Positions 1 through 9,406 of a stretch of 47,033 bases of DNA are shown piece by piece. The notes below the pieces were generated by a model that was given only the letters and a program-made list of their open reading frames with translations, did no database searches and was not told the DNA's origin. The DNA lies in the NCBI GenBank assembly GCA_021298285.1, contig JAJTFN010000099.1:1-47033 (forward strand), read 5' to 3'. The translations under genes and the position numbers were made by a program. The first letter of the stretch is position 1, and each line of letters opens with the position of its first letter. The DNA comes from Verrucomicrobium sp. Its GTDB lineage: Bacteria; Verrucomicrobiota; Verrucomicrobiia; Limisphaerales; UBA9464.

Positions 1-1181
1 GCCCGGGCGACCAGCGACATCCAGGGTGCGTTGGTGCGGTCGGCCTCGGGCCAGCGGAACCCGCGCGTCAGGTCGCCCCCGGGGTCGCGCAGCACCAGGT
101 TGAGCGCCGAGCTGCCGCCCGGCGCGTTGGTCAGCAGGCCGAGCCGGCGCAGTTGGTCGTCGAAGCGGCTTTGCGAGAGCAGTCGGCCCTCGTGATCGAA
201 GGCGAACGTCTCGCCGCTGGCACCGGGTCGAGCCACCGACAGCACCCGGGTGAACTCGTCCTCGGGCCTCAGGACCACCGCCAAGACGCCGAGGGTCCGA
301 CCATCGGCGGCCTTCACGGGCGCGAGGATTTGCATGACCTGCAGGTCGCCCCGGGGCATCGCCCCTCCGGAGGGTCCCGGTCGTCGGTCGGTCCCCCGCT
401 CGCCGGCGCGCCAGGCCGGGCGGTTGGTGCGATCCAGGATTCCGGGCGCGCCGGCGGGACGGCCGGGCTCCCGGGTACCAGGGCTTCCCGCACCCCGGGC
501 CTGGCCACCGGTCGGACCCCCCGCGCCACCCGGACCCCGCCCCATGGGGCGCACGGGCTTGAAGGGCGTGACCAGGGCGGGCCGGCCGTTGGTCAGCACG
601 CGGTGGTAGAGTTCGAGGTGGTCCGTTGGCACCGGGCTTCCGGGACGTACCCTCAGGCGCCCGAACGCGGCGACCACCCGGCCATCGGCGCCGACCAGCA
701 CGGCCCCGGGGTAGCCGGTCAGAAGCAACCGGTCGTCGAGGGTGTGGATCAGATCGCCCATCCCCGGGTCGGAACCCGGCGGCGGGAAGGTTCCGGGGCG
801 TGGGCCCGACCCGAAACCGGCCGGCGGGGGATTGGTGCGGGCCCGTTCGAGCAGCGCCCCGGCCGGTTCCCGGATCGATGGATCGGCCGCGAGCAGGCTC
901 GCCGTGCGCATCTGTCCCTGGATCCACACGCCCAGGGCCGTGACGTTGGCCTCGAGGGCTGTGCCCAGTTCGCTGCGCAGGCGGCCCTCGAGCGTGCGCT
1001 GCACGGCGTTCTGGCTCCACAGGCCGACGAGCACAATCGCCACCGTCGCCGTGAGCGCGCTCAACAACAGCGGGCGGAAACGCCGGAACGCCAGCCCGGC
1101 CCGGGTGGTGGCCCGCAGGGACGGAGTCCGGGGGGCGGTCCGCTGCGGGTTCAGGTGGCTCGATGGGGTCGGTGGGTTCAC
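1..1181 (-). CDS. Membrane sensor protein with Cache-like extracytoplasmic domain (N-terminal part, runs off left edge)
   Basis: The minus-strand frame is open from a GTG at 1181 to the window edge (about 393 codons); an in-frame stop lies at about 1220, so the start is close to this point, but no Shine-Dalgarno is visible. After about 30 residues comes one transmembrane helix (RPLLLSALTATVAIVLVGLW), then a helical stretch rich in Arg, Glu and Ala and a sensor region with VLVGADGRVVAAFG and, near the edge, GETFAFDHEGRLLSQSRFDD. This resembles the double-Cache domains that precede Ser/Thr kinase, cyclase or histidine-kinase output domains in Planctomycetes and Verrucomicrobia. A Gly/Pro/Arg-rich insertion (about 370-550) interrupts the sensor domain. 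The output domain lies outside the window, so kinase versus cyclase cannot be decided. Confidence 0.6.
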   Translation of the reverse strand, partial: MNPPTPSSHLNPQRTAPRTPSLRATTRAGLAFRRFRPLLLSALTATVAIVLVGLWSQNAVQRTLEGRLRSELGTALEANVTALGVWIQGQMRTASLLAADPSIREPAGALLERARTNPPPAGFGSGPRPGTFPPPGSDPGMGDLIHTLDDRLLLTGYPGAVLVGADGRVVAAFGRLRVRPGSPVPTDHLELYHRVLTNGRPALVTPFKPVRPMGRGPGGAGGPTGGQARGAGSPGTREPGRPAGAPGILDRTNRPAWRAGERGTDRRPGPSGGAMPRGDLQVMQILAPVKAADGRTLGVLAVVLRPEDEFTRVLSVARPGASGETFAFDHEGRLLSQSRFDDQLRRLGLLTNAPGGSSALNLVLRDPGGDLTRGFRWPEADRTNAPWMSLVAR

Positions 1182-1309
1182 GACACCCAGGGAGACCGTG
1201 TGACCGACGGAACCGTTTCAGGCAGATTGACCGGAGGTCGGGCTGGGCCGTGTGCGCGTTGGGGTGCCGCGACCGCCGCGGAGGGTCGGCTTCGCTGATC
1301 CTCCGGTGA

Positions 1310-1753
1310 TCACCCGAGTCGGAAGGAGATCTTCTGCACGACGGTCTTGCCCAGGGCGGTCTGGAGGCGCTCCAGGATCTCGCTCCGGCGGTACCGGACG
1401 ATCTCGTGCAGCCAGACACTGCTGTCCACGTGGACGAAGAGGGTGCCCTTGGCGAACCCGGCCGGCTGGGCATGGGCCACCAGCGTGGGGTCGAGGATCT
1501 GGGCCCAGACCGTCTGGATCCTGGCCTCGTCGAGCCGTTGCTCGAGCCGCAATGTGCCCAGCACGCCGGGCAGGATCGACTCGATCGGCCGGGCTGGCGA
1601 TTTCCACGCCGTTTCCGCCCCGCTGAAGCCTCGGCCACGCCACTGGTCGAGGGTCCTGGCCCGGGCCGAGACCGCCGCGCGGCGTCGCCGGGCCCGCTCA
1701 GCCGGATCGGCCGGGGGCAGGGGAGGCTTCGCTGGGGTGGCCTTGGGCGGCAT
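1310..1753 (-). CDS. DUF721 / DciA-family protein
   Basis: 147 residues. The first ~55 are basic and Pro/Ala/Arg-rich and probably disordered. The rest matches the DciA (DUF721) fold: PIESILPGVLGTLRLEQRL, then QTVWAQILDPTLVAHAQPA, then KGTLFVHVDSSVWLHEI and a C-terminal LQTALGKTVVQKISFRLG. DciA proteins load or support the replicative helicase DnaB in bacteria that lack DnaC/DnaI, so a replication-initiation role follows from the family rather than from this sequence. It is a single gene with 84 bases to the divergent PAP2/glycosyltransferase gene, so the two probably share a promoter region. Confidence 0.8.
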   Translation of the reverse strand: MPPKATPAKPPLPPADPAERARRRRAAVSARARTLDQWRGRGFSGAETAWKSPARPIESILPGVLGTLRLEQRLDEARIQTVWAQILDPTLVAHAQPAGFAKGTLFVHVDSSVWLHEIVRYRRSEILERLQTALGKTVVQKISFRLG

Positions 1754-1837
1754 GAAAGAGCCTCACCGTGTGGCGGACCTGCGGGGCGGTCAAGGCTCTG
1801 GCCAACCAGCCCGGGAACCGGCAGGGTCTGGCCAGTG

Positions 1838-4066
1838 ATGGAACTGTTCGCCAGCGGGGATCATGCCCTGTTCCAGTGGTTCAACCGCGGGGTCGTCAAT
1901 CCGGTCTTCGACGTGCTGATGCCGATCCTCAGCGGCAACCCGCTCTTCAAGCCGGGACTGGCCGTGCTGGCCCTCGGGCTCTGGTGGAAGGGCGGGCGTC
2001 GGGGCGTCTGCTGCGCCCTGATGCTCGCCGCGACCCTCGCCCTCGGGGAGACCGGCACCGGCATCCTCAAGCGAACCTTTGGTCGCCCCCGACCCTACGC
2101 CACCCATCCGGAGACCCGCATGCTCGCGGGCAAGGGCCTGAACGCCTCGATGCCCAGCGGTCACGCCGCCATCTGGGCCGGGGCGGCGATGGTGGCCGCC
2201 ACCTACTTCCCCAGGAGCCGCCGGGTGATGGTGCCGTTGGCCGCCGGCGTCGGCATCTCCCGGATGTACGTCGGGGTTCACTATCCCAGCGACGTGGTGG
2301 CCGGTTGGGCCTGGGGTGCCTTCTATGGGTGGTGCGTGCCGAGGGTCTTCGAGGCCGCCTGGCAGACGGTGGGGACCCGATGGTTCCCCCTGTGGCACCG
2401 GCGCTTCCCGTCGGTCATCCGGGTCGCTCCGGTCGCCACCGAGGCGGTTCCGGAGAGCGATGCGGCGGCCCTCGACGGGCATTGGCGCCGGTTGACCTGG
2501 GTGGCCATCGGCGGCCTCCTGGCCGCCCGCCTGGGCTACCTGGCCTCGGCGGTGATCGGCCTTTCGGAGGACGAGGCCTACCAATGGCTCTGGTCCAAGC
2601 ACCTGGACCTGTCGTACTACAGCAAGCCGCCGTTCATTGCCTACGCGCAATGGATCGGCACCTCGATCTGGGGCGATCGCGAGCTGGGCGTGCGTTTCCT
2701 GGCACCGGTGCTTTCGGCGGCCACGGCCTGGGGGCTGTCCGGCTTCGTGGCACGGCTGGCCGGTTGGCGTCCGGCCTTCTTCCTCGTGGCCATCCTGACC
2801 TCCATGCCGCTGCTGTCGGTCGGCTCGGTGATCCTCACGGTGGATGCGTTGACCGTGGCGTTCTGGACCCTGGCCCTGGTGGCCGGATGGCGGGCGCTGG
2901 AGGAGGATTCCACCGGCTGGTGGGCGGTGGTGGGGCTTGGCCTCGTGGGCACCTTCCTCAGCAAGTATTTCTCGCCGTTCCTCATCCTGGGGTTCGCCGC
3001 CTACTTCTGGATCCACCCGCCGGCCCGGAATCACCTGCGGCGTCCGGGCCCTTGGCTGGCGCTGGCCATGAACGCCGCGGCGACCTTGCCGGTCCTGCTC
3101 TGGAACGCCCGCCACGACTGGATCACCCTGACCCATCTCCAGCAACGGGGCAGCCTCGATCAGCGATGGACCTTCCGCCCGCAGTTCCTGCCGGAGCTGC
3201 TCGGGGCCACCCTCGGCCTGATGAATCCGGTCTTCTTCCTCGGGGTGGCGATGGCCCTGTTGGGGTTTTGGCGATGGCGACGGGTGGACGCGGCCGCTGC
3301 CGCGCCGCGGAATGGCCCCGCAGTCGGTCCCCAGGCGGCGGCCGCGGTGATCGCGATCGATCCGATCCGACGGAGGGCCATCGAGTACGTCCTGTGCTTC
3401 GGCCTGCCGGTCGCGGGCTTTTATCTGCTCTACACGCTGCGTTCGCGGGTCCAGCCCAACTGGGTGGCCACGGCCTTTGCGCCCTTGGCCGTCTTCGCGG
3501 TGCTCTGGTGGGAGGCCCGCCACCGCGAGGGCGCGCGGGCACCCGCGCGCCTGCTGCGCTGGGGGATCGCCCTCGGGCTTCCGCTGGTGGTGTTGCTCCA
3601 TGAGACCAACCTCATCCTGAAACTCACGGGCCAGTCCCTGCCGGTGGCCATCGAACCGCTGGTCCGGGTGCGGGGTCACCGCGAGGCGGCCGAGGTGGTC
3701 CGGGTGGAGCGGGATCGACTCCTCAAGGAGGGGAGGCCCGTCCTCGTGGTCGCCGACCACTATGGCTGGGCCGGTCAATTGAGCTTCTACCTCGATGGTC
3801 CCGGCCCTGTCGCATCGCGCACCCCGACCGTGTCCGTCCTCGAGTCCGATCGACCCAGGAACCAGATCTGGTTCTGGCCGGAGCACCGCTACTCGGGGCG
3901 ATCCGGCTTGAGTGTCCTGTACGTCCATCCCGAGGCGCGGCCCGGCTTGCCGAAGGGCTGGGAATCCCGCTTCGAAAGCATCACCGACCTCGGGGTCCGG
4001 GAGGTTGCCTACCGCGGGCGGGTCTTCCATCGACTCCACCTCTACGCCTGCAGGAACCAGCGGTGA
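1838..4066 (+). CDS. PAP2 phosphatase fused to ArnT/PMT-like glycosyltransferase (GT39-type)
   Basis: 742 residues from the ATG at 1838, chosen because the PAP2 fold begins at once (MELFASGDHALFQWFN); upstream frame lies over the divergent dciA gene. Residues 1-170 form a complete PAP2 phosphatase: K78-x6-RP86, PSGH at 106-109 and SR141-x5-H148-x3-D152. Residues ~220-480 are an ArnT/dolichyl-P-mannose-mannosyltransferase-like multi-pass domain with the acidic loop LSEDEAYQWLW (E244-D245-E246) and SYYSKPPFIAY. A lumenal-type tail follows (FYLDGP... RSGLSVLYVHPE). Known family activities are dephosphorylation of lipid phosphates or pyrophosphates and transfer of sugars from polyprenyl-phosphate carriers. 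The fusion suggests one protein that both uses the carrier lipid and processes its phosphate; that coupling is inference. Its stop overlaps the next gene by 4 bases. Confidence 0.85.
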   Translation: MELFASGDHALFQWFNRGVVNPVFDVLMPILSGNPLFKPGLAVLALGLWWKGGRRGVCCALMLAATLALGETGTGILKRTFGRPRPYATHPETRMLAGKGLNASMPSGHAAIWAGAAMVAATYFPRSRRVMVPLAAGVGISRMYVGVHYPSDVVAGWAWGAFYGWCVPRVFEAAWQTVGTRWFPLWHRRFPSVIRVAPVATEAVPESDAAALDGHWRRLTWVAIGGLLAARLGYLASAVIGLSEDEAYQWLWSKHLDLSYYSKPPFIAYAQWIGTSIWGDRELGVRFLAPVLSAATAWGLSGFVARLAGWRPAFFLVAILTSMPLLSVGSVILTVDALTVAFWTLALVAGWRALEEDSTGWWAVVGLGLVGTFLSKYFSPFLILGFAAYFWIHPPARNHLRRPGPWLALAMNAAATLPVLLWNARHDWITLTHLQQRGSLDQRWTFRPQFLPELLGATLGLMNPVFFLGVAMALLGFWRWRRVDAAAAAPRNGPAVGPQAAAAVIAIDPIRRRAIEYVLCFGLPVAGFYLLYTLRSRVQPNWVATAFAPLAVFAVLWWEARHREGARAPARLLRWGIALGLPLVVLLHETNLILKLTGQSLPVAIEPLVRVRGHREAAEVVRVERDRLLKEGRPVLVVADHYGWAGQLSFYLDGPGPVASRTPTVSVLESDRPRNQIWFWPEHRYSGRSGLSVLYVHPEARPGLPKGWESRFESITDLGVREVAYRGRVFHRLHLYACRNQR

Positions 4067-4938
4067 ACCTGCCGACTGCCCAGTTCTGGCCGGTTTCAGA
4101 CTATGACCTGGCCGCGACCCTGGAATGCGGTCAGGCCTTCCGCTGGGTACGCTCCGGCCGAGGATGGGAGTCCATCGTCGGAGGTCGGTGGGCGCGTGTG
4201 GAGTCCGCCCCCGGCGGGTTGCAGGTGTCCTGGATGGGGAGCGATCCCGAGTCGGGGTGGCTGCGGCGGCACCTCGCGGCCGATGAGGCGCTGGAGCCGA
4301 TCCTGGCGTCCTTCCCGGACGATCCGCCCCTGCGGGCCGCCGTGGCGCGGTGCCGTGGGCTGCGGTTGCTGCGGCAGGAACCTTGGGAATGCCTCGCCAG
4401 CTTCATCTGTTCATCGACCAAGCAGATCGTGCAGATCCGGCAGATCGTGGCCATGATGGCCGACGGTTGGGGGGCCGAGGTGGCGGTGCCCGAGGGCGCG
4501 GTCCTTCGCCGGGCCTTCCCGACTCCCGCGGCCCTGGTGGCCGCCGGGGAACCCGCCCTGCGCGCCTGCAAGCTGGGGTTCCGTGCCCCGTTCCTCATCG
4601 ATGCCGCCCGGCGTCTTGAGGACGGTCGGCTCAACCTGGAGGCGCTGGCCGGGTTGGACACGCCGGCGGCCCGGGCGGCGCTCATGGAGATCCATGGGGT
4701 GGGCCGGAAGATCGCCGACTGCGTGCTGCTCTTCGCCTATGGGCGTCAGGACGCTTTCCCGATCGACGTCTGGGTGCGGCGGGCCCTCAGCCGTTTGTAT
4801 TTTCCCCGGGCCCGGCGCCTGACGGCGGCCCGCCTCGAGGCCTTCAGCCAGGGGTATTTTGGTCCGTGGGCGGGCTATGCGCAGCAGTACCTCTTTCACT
4901 ACGTGCGCCTCGAGGCCGGACGGGGCGTGGAGGCCTGA
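4063..4938 (+). CDS. 8-oxoguanine DNA glycosylase / AP lyase (OGG1-type)
   Basis: 291 residues from a GTG at 4063, overlapping the previous stop (GTGA), so probably translationally coupled. The N-terminal OGG domain shows LATLECGQAFRW (residues 18-28). The HhH-GPD domain shows EIHGVGRKIADCVLLFAY with the expected catalytic Lys at 216, and AFPIDVWVRR with the catalytic Asp at 235. This is the eukaryote-like OGG1 architecture rather than MutM. It removes 8-oxoG from DNA in base-excision repair and nicks the strand by beta-elimination. Pairing with a membrane glycosyltransferase has no obvious logic. All key residues are intact. Confidence 0.92.
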   Translation: MNLPTAQFWPVSDYDLAATLECGQAFRWVRSGRGWESIVGGRWARVESAPGGLQVSWMGSDPESGWLRRHLAADEALEPILASFPDDPPLRAAVARCRGLRLLRQEPWECLASFICSSTKQIVQIRQIVAMMADGWGAEVAVPEGAVLRRAFPTPAALVAAGEPALRACKLGFRAPFLIDAARRLEDGRLNLEALAGLDTPAARAALMEIHGVGRKIADCVLLFAYGRQDAFPIDVWVRRALSRLYFPRARRLTAARLEAFSQGYFGPWAGYAQQYLFHYVRLEAGRGVEA

Positions 4939-4984
4939 ACGGAAGGCTCGGGATCTCCGGTGACGCCTCCGGATGGGAATGGCC

Positions 4985-6372
4985 TCAGGGCCTTGGAGCC
5001 TGTCCAGAGGGCGGGACCGGGGCGGTGACCGGACCCGGGATGGCGGGTCGGGCTGCCGGCGCGTTGGTGCCCGCGGGACGGCCGAAATCGGCCGGGAGAT
5101 TCAGTCGGGTGCGCAGGGCGTCCTGGAACTCCGGGTTCACGTCCTCCGAGGGGGCCAGCATGTCGCGCAGGACCTCGAGCTTGTACTCGTTGATCGGCGC
5201 GACCGACAGGCGCTGGCGCATGCTCTTGTTCGGCGTGCGTGCCTCGAAGTTGGCGTGCACCTTGGTGGCCAGGCGCAACATCGCCTCGCCGCGATCCTCC
5301 TCGCCGTTGCCGAGGTTGAAGAAGGCCTGGGCCAGCAGGCCGGTGACGATGCCCTTGATGCGATCCGCCGAGGTCTCGTTGCCATCCTCGGAGACCCGGG
5401 CGATGGCGAAGGTCTCAAGGCTCATGCCGGCCTGGTCGCCCAGCTGGTCACCGTACTTCTTCTGGCAGTAGGCCCACCACTGGGCGGCCTCGCGTTCCCG
5501 GTTGGCCGTGTAGAGAAAGTAAACGGCATCCCGGAGGAAGTTCTTGTGACCCTTGGCGAAGTGGTCGGCCATCTTCTCGTCGCCCGCCATCATGTCCTCG
5601 TAGGCCTTGCTGGTGCGCGCCACGATGTTGAGGTTCGGCCCGAGCTCGATGTTGCGGGTGGCGATGTTGGTGTAGATGCGTCCGCGCTGGAATGCCGTCA
5701 TCATGGACTGGAAGACCACGCGCCGGAGCGGGGGATCAGCTTGTACCGGTTGACCAGGGTCGCCACCCGGTTGCTGGCGGCGGCGGTGTCGGGCTTGAGC
5801 AGGGTGGCGTAGTCGGGTCTGCCGCCGGGGAGGACATCCTCGATCTGCCGGGCCCACCTGGCCTTGTACGTCATGTGCGCATCGTCGAGGTAGGCGCCCA
5901 TCTTGTGCTGGTAGATCCAGCCCAGCTCCCGGTACATCAGCGCCTCGTGCGGGTTGTAGCGCATGCCCTCGTCCCGCAGCAGTTCGATGGCCCGCTGGAC
6001 CCAGAGCCACCGGTCCTCGGGGTTCGGGAACTTGACCGAGATGTTGTAGGACATGTTCCACGCCTGATGCACCCAGACGCTGGTGAAATGGGGTTGCAGC
6101 TTGGTGATCCAGTCGGCCAGCTGCACGGCCTCGAAGTATTTGCCATCCTCCTGCAGCTCGGTGGTGCGGATCCACAGCGCGTTGGCGATGAGGCCCCGGA
6201 AGCCGCCCAGCGCGACGGTGGTGAAGGCCAGGATCGGCGGCGCGTTGCTGATGATGGCCGTCCGGGTGAGCCCGAAGGCCTCGCGGTCGCGGTTCAGCGT
6301 GCGCTGCAGGAAATGGGACGCGAAGAACGCCGCGACGATGACGACGGAGAGGATGGCCTTTCGGAGAGTCAT
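4985..6372 (-). CDS. Membrane-anchored helical (TPR-like) protein of an ABC-transporter operon, with an apparent frameshift
   Basis: One gene of about 462 codons read in two frames. The first part (6372 to ~5730) starts MTLRKAILSVVIVAAFFASH, an N-terminal membrane helix, and continues with helical, aromatic-rich segments (LADWITKLQPHFTSVWVHQAW; YRELGWIYQHKMGAYLDDAH) that look like TPR-type repeats. The second part (~5734 to 4985) starts PLRRVVFQSMMTAF and includes AVYFLYTANREREAAQWW. The frames join at a run of five G (5730-5734, plus strand); one more G would give IPPLRRVVF and a continuous protein. The 1388-base span is one base short of a multiple of three. The C-terminus is Pro/Ala-rich. 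Its start overlaps the stop of the ABC permease (TGATG). Function unknown; presumably an accessory subunit of that transporter. Confidence 0.7.
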
Positions 6373-8069
6373 CAGAACTTGGTGGGTGCGGCGAGTTCCC
6401 GCCGGGTCAGCACGACGATGCCGACCACCGAGATGGCACCGCCGACCACGACGTTGATCACCACGAAGGCACGCAGCAGTTCCAGCCAGGTGATGCTTCG
6501 GCCGGTGCTCAGGTTCGAGATGGGCGAGTAGCCGCTGACCTGGTCGATCAACCGCTTGGCCGAGCCGTAGACCGCCACGCTGACCTGGTTGACGAGGGTG
6601 CTTTCGGTCACCGTCCCGCTTTCGCTGCTGACGCCCACGATGCCGCCCTGGTCGACGACCTGCTTGAGGGTGTTGCCCGAGAGGCCGAGCACCAGGAGGG
6701 CGATCGAGCAGAACGAGGCGACCGGGAACGACAGGAAGCTCGAGCAGGCCAGTCCAACGGCGGTGAGCAGGCCCAGCCAGAAGGCGATGATCATCAGGCC
6801 GCGGGCGTAGTTCAGTCCGAAGCCGCCCTCGTGGAAGAGCACCTCCATGCCCTCGTCGAGCGGGAAGAGCAGGGGTTGCTGGGTCCAGTTCTGGAAGTCG
6901 ACCGCGAGCATGCCGTCGGCGGTGACCAGCTCGGCCGTCGCCCTTGGGTCGTACTGGGTGGTGAAGAACTTCACCCGGATGAAGAGCGGACGTCCGGCCA
7001 GTCGCTGACGGGCATCGGCGCCCAGGGGAACCTGCCAGCGCCGGAGCATCCCCGGCGGCACCACCTGCTGGCGGGCCTTGACCATCTCCTCGACCTGTTT
7101 GCGAACGAAGGCGGGGTCCATGGCCGCCGCCGCCGGGTCCTTCATGCGCTCGCCCAGGAGCGTCTGGATGTCCTTGGTCAGGTCGACGGACGGTTCCCTG
7201 GCCCCGGCCCGCGCCACGAGGACCTCGTTGCGCAGCTTGGACTGCTGCTCGGGCGACAGTTCCCCGGTGCGCAACTGGAGCAACCCGAAGGCGACCGACC
7301 CGGAAATGGTCAGCATGCCGAGGTTCACGGCCATGATGCCGACCCATTTGCCCAGCCAGATCTGCCAGCGCGGGATGGGCTTGGAGGCGATGAGGAAGAG
7401 CTGCATTTCCTCGATGTCGCGTGCCAGCGTCCCGCAGGCGATCCACAGGGTGGTGAATCCCAGCAGGGCCGTGATGGCTCCCAGCGTGTAGGTGATGAGG
7501 ATCTGCGTGAATCCCTGGGCCGAGCCGTCGTGCTTGATGGCGCTGGGCAGGATGAAGACCAGGGCGACCAGCAGGCCGAGCAGTGTCACGACCAGCCGCA
7601 GTCGGAAGGCCGCCTGGACCGTCAGCAGGGCCACGGCCAGGAGAGGGCGCACCGATTTCGGCGCGAAGTCGGGCACGCCCGCCAGGTGCCGGGCCTTCCA
7701 CTCCGGAAGGGGCTCGCCGCCGAGTTGGACCACCTTGGCCACCGCGTCGGCCGCGCTGCGCGCGGGCACGGTGCACAGGTAGGAGTAGCCCCGTCGTTCC
7801 GCCGACAGTTCGCGGAATCGGCGGGCCGAGAAGCCGATGGCGATGCCCTGGACGATCTGGCTCACCAGGAAGGACTTCCAGCCGGCCCGGTTGGCGTAGA
7901 GCACCGCGCCGCTGACGAGGTTGAGCACCAGGAAAAGGATGCCAAGCAGCGGCAGGCGCAGCCAGAAGGCCCAGATCCAGTCCAGCACGGCGGCCGCCCA
8001 CGAGAACCCCAGCGGGATGGCCAGGTGCTGGCGGTCGTCGTTCCGGTAGATCTCGAAGCGTCGCGTCAT
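6372..8069 (-). CDS. ABC-2-type transporter permease with DUF2628-like N-terminus
   Basis: 565 residues. The N-terminal ~90 residues (FEIYRNDDRQHLAIPLGFSW, then two hydrophobic segments) resemble a DUF2628 membrane domain. Residues ~165-240 hold two membrane helices, then a long soluble loop of ~160 residues (LSPEQQSKLRNEVLVARAG to LLFPLDEGMEVLFHEGGFGL). The C-terminal part has four hydrophobic segments (MIIAFWLGLLTAVGLACSSF and on). This is the split layout of ABC-2 permeases with a large extracytoplasmic insertion. It lies 7 bases after its ATPase gene, so together they form one exporter. Substrate unknown. Confidence 0.8.
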   Translation of the reverse strand: MTRRFEIYRNDDRQHLAIPLGFSWAAAVLDWIWAFWLRLPLLGILFLVLNLVSGAVLYANRAGWKSFLVSQIVQGIAIGFSARRFRELSAERRGYSYLCTVPARSAADAVAKVVQLGGEPLPEWKARHLAGVPDFAPKSVRPLLAVALLTVQAAFRLRLVVTLLGLLVALVFILPSAIKHDGSAQGFTQILITYTLGAITALLGFTTLWIACGTLARDIEEMQLFLIASKPIPRWQIWLGKWVGIMAVNLGMLTISGSVAFGLLQLRTGELSPEQQSKLRNEVLVARAGAREPSVDLTKDIQTLLGERMKDPAAAAMDPAFVRKQVEEMVKARQQVVPPGMLRRWQVPLGADARQRLAGRPLFIRVKFFTTQYDPRATAELVTADGMLAVDFQNWTQQPLLFPLDEGMEVLFHEGGFGLNYARGLMIIAFWLGLLTAVGLACSSFLSFPVASFCSIALLVLGLSGNTLKQVVDQGGIVGVSSESGTVTESTLVNQVSVAVYGSAKRLIDQVSGYSPISNLSTGRSITWLELLRAFVVINVVVGGAISVVGIVVLTRRELAAPTKF

Positions 8070-8076
8070 GGGCGGA

Positions 8077-9324
8077 TCACTTCCTGTCGGTCGGTCCGCC
8101 CTTGCCGCCCAGCAATCCGGACAGCGCGTCGTTGGCCTTGGACAGATCGACCGCCGGAGGGGCGGCCGTCGGTTCCGGGGTTGCCGCAGGGGATTCCTTC
8201 GGCACGGCGGGCTGGTGCCGCACGAGCGACTCGAGCACGTTCGCCGTCGAGGAGGGTTCCGGGGTCGAAACCTCCGGGGTGGCCTCGGCGGGCGTCGAGG
8301 CCGGACGCGACAGGCGCTCCAGCACCGATTGGCCCTGGCCAGCCGCCTCAGGTCCGCCGGCTTCGCCGGTGCCCCGCAGGTATTCGGCCACCCGGTTGCC
8401 GCTGGTCGCCCCGCTGGTCTCGGCCTGACGCCGTGCCGCCTCGACGACGCCCAGGAAGTAGGACTCGAGGTTCTGGGTGGGGTTCTCGAGGCGGACCGTG
8501 TCGCCGACCTCGGCCCGGATGAGGCTGAGCACCTTGTCGGTCGTCTCGCGCGAGAGCACCGGGGCGGTGATGCGGACCGAGTCGGGCTTGGCGAGCAACT
8601 GGTGCAGCGGTCCCTGGGCCTGGATGCGTCCGCCGTAATAGATCACGGCCCGGTCGCAGACATCCTCGACGTCGCTCAGGAGATGGCTCGACAGGATGAC
8701 CGTCTTGCCGCGTCGGGCCAGCGCGAGGATCAGGTCCTTCACCTCGCGGCAACCGAGCGGGTCGAGTCCGGCGGTCGGTTCGTCCAGGATGACCAGGTCG
8801 GGGTCGTTGACCAGGGCCTGGGCGATGCCGATGCGTCGCTGCATGCCCTTGGAGAATTCACCCACCGTGCGTGTGCGGGCCTGGTTGAGTCCCACCATCT
8901 CGATGAGCTGCTCGGCGCGCCGGCGCCGCTCCGGGGCGTCGATCTGGAACAGGCTGCCGAAGAAATCCAGCGTCTCGCCGGGGTTGAGAAACCGGTAGAG
9001 GTAGCTCTCCTCGGGCAGGTAGCCGATCCGCGCCTTCGTCGCCACGTCGCGCGGCGACTGGCCGAAGACGGTGATGTGGCCCTTGGTGGGGTAGAGCAGG
9101 CCGAGCAGCAGCTTGATGGTGGTGGACTTGCCCGACCCATTCGGCCCTAGGAGCCCGAAGACCTCGCCCCGGCGGATCTCGAAGTCGACGTTGTCGACCG
9201 CGCGCGCCTTGGGCCGGCCCCAGAAGTCCTTGAACACCTTGGTCAGGCCCGTGGCCCGGACGACGACCTCGTCGTCGGGAATCGCGGCCTTCGATCGGGC
9301 TGCGGCGGAAGCGGCTGTGGTCAT
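8077..9324 (-). CDS. ABC transporter ATP-binding protein (ABC-2 exporter type)
   Basis: 415 residues. Walker A GPNGSGKST at 60-68; Q-loop region RIGYLPEESYLYRFL, where Glu stands at the usual Gln position, as is common in this subfamily; signature FSKGMQRR at 157-164; Walker B LVILDEPTAGLDP ending at 189; H-loop in ILSSHLLSDVEDVCDR. After the nucleotide-binding domain (~residue 310) there is an unusual ~105-residue Ala/Pro/Thr/Glu-rich tail that is probably disordered. It powers the permease encoded 7 bases downstream. It starts 82 bases after the metal-ATPase gene on the same strand. Confidence 0.93.
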   Translation of the reverse strand: MTTAASAAARSKAAIPDDEVVVRATGLTKVFKDFWGRPKARAVDNVDFEIRRGEVFGLLGPNGSGKSTTIKLLLGLLYPTKGHITVFGQSPRDVATKARIGYLPEESYLYRFLNPGETLDFFGSLFQIDAPERRRRAEQLIEMVGLNQARTRTVGEFSKGMQRRIGIAQALVNDPDLVILDEPTAGLDPLGCREVKDLILALARRGKTVILSSHLLSDVEDVCDRAVIYYGGRIQAQGPLHQLLAKPDSVRITAPVLSRETTDKVLSLIRAEVGDTVRLENPTQNLESYFLGVVEAARRQAETSGATSGNRVAEYLRGTGEAGGPEAAGQGQSVLERLSRPASTPAEATPEVSTPEPSSTANVLESLVRHQPAVPKESPAATPEPTAAPPAVDLSKANDALSGLLGGKGGPTDRK

Positions 9325-9406
9325 GGTCTTGGGCTCGGTGCGGGGGCCTTAGCAACGGGGTCGACGGAACGCCCGGGCGGTCCGGTCGGCACCCTGGACG
9401 GCCGGT

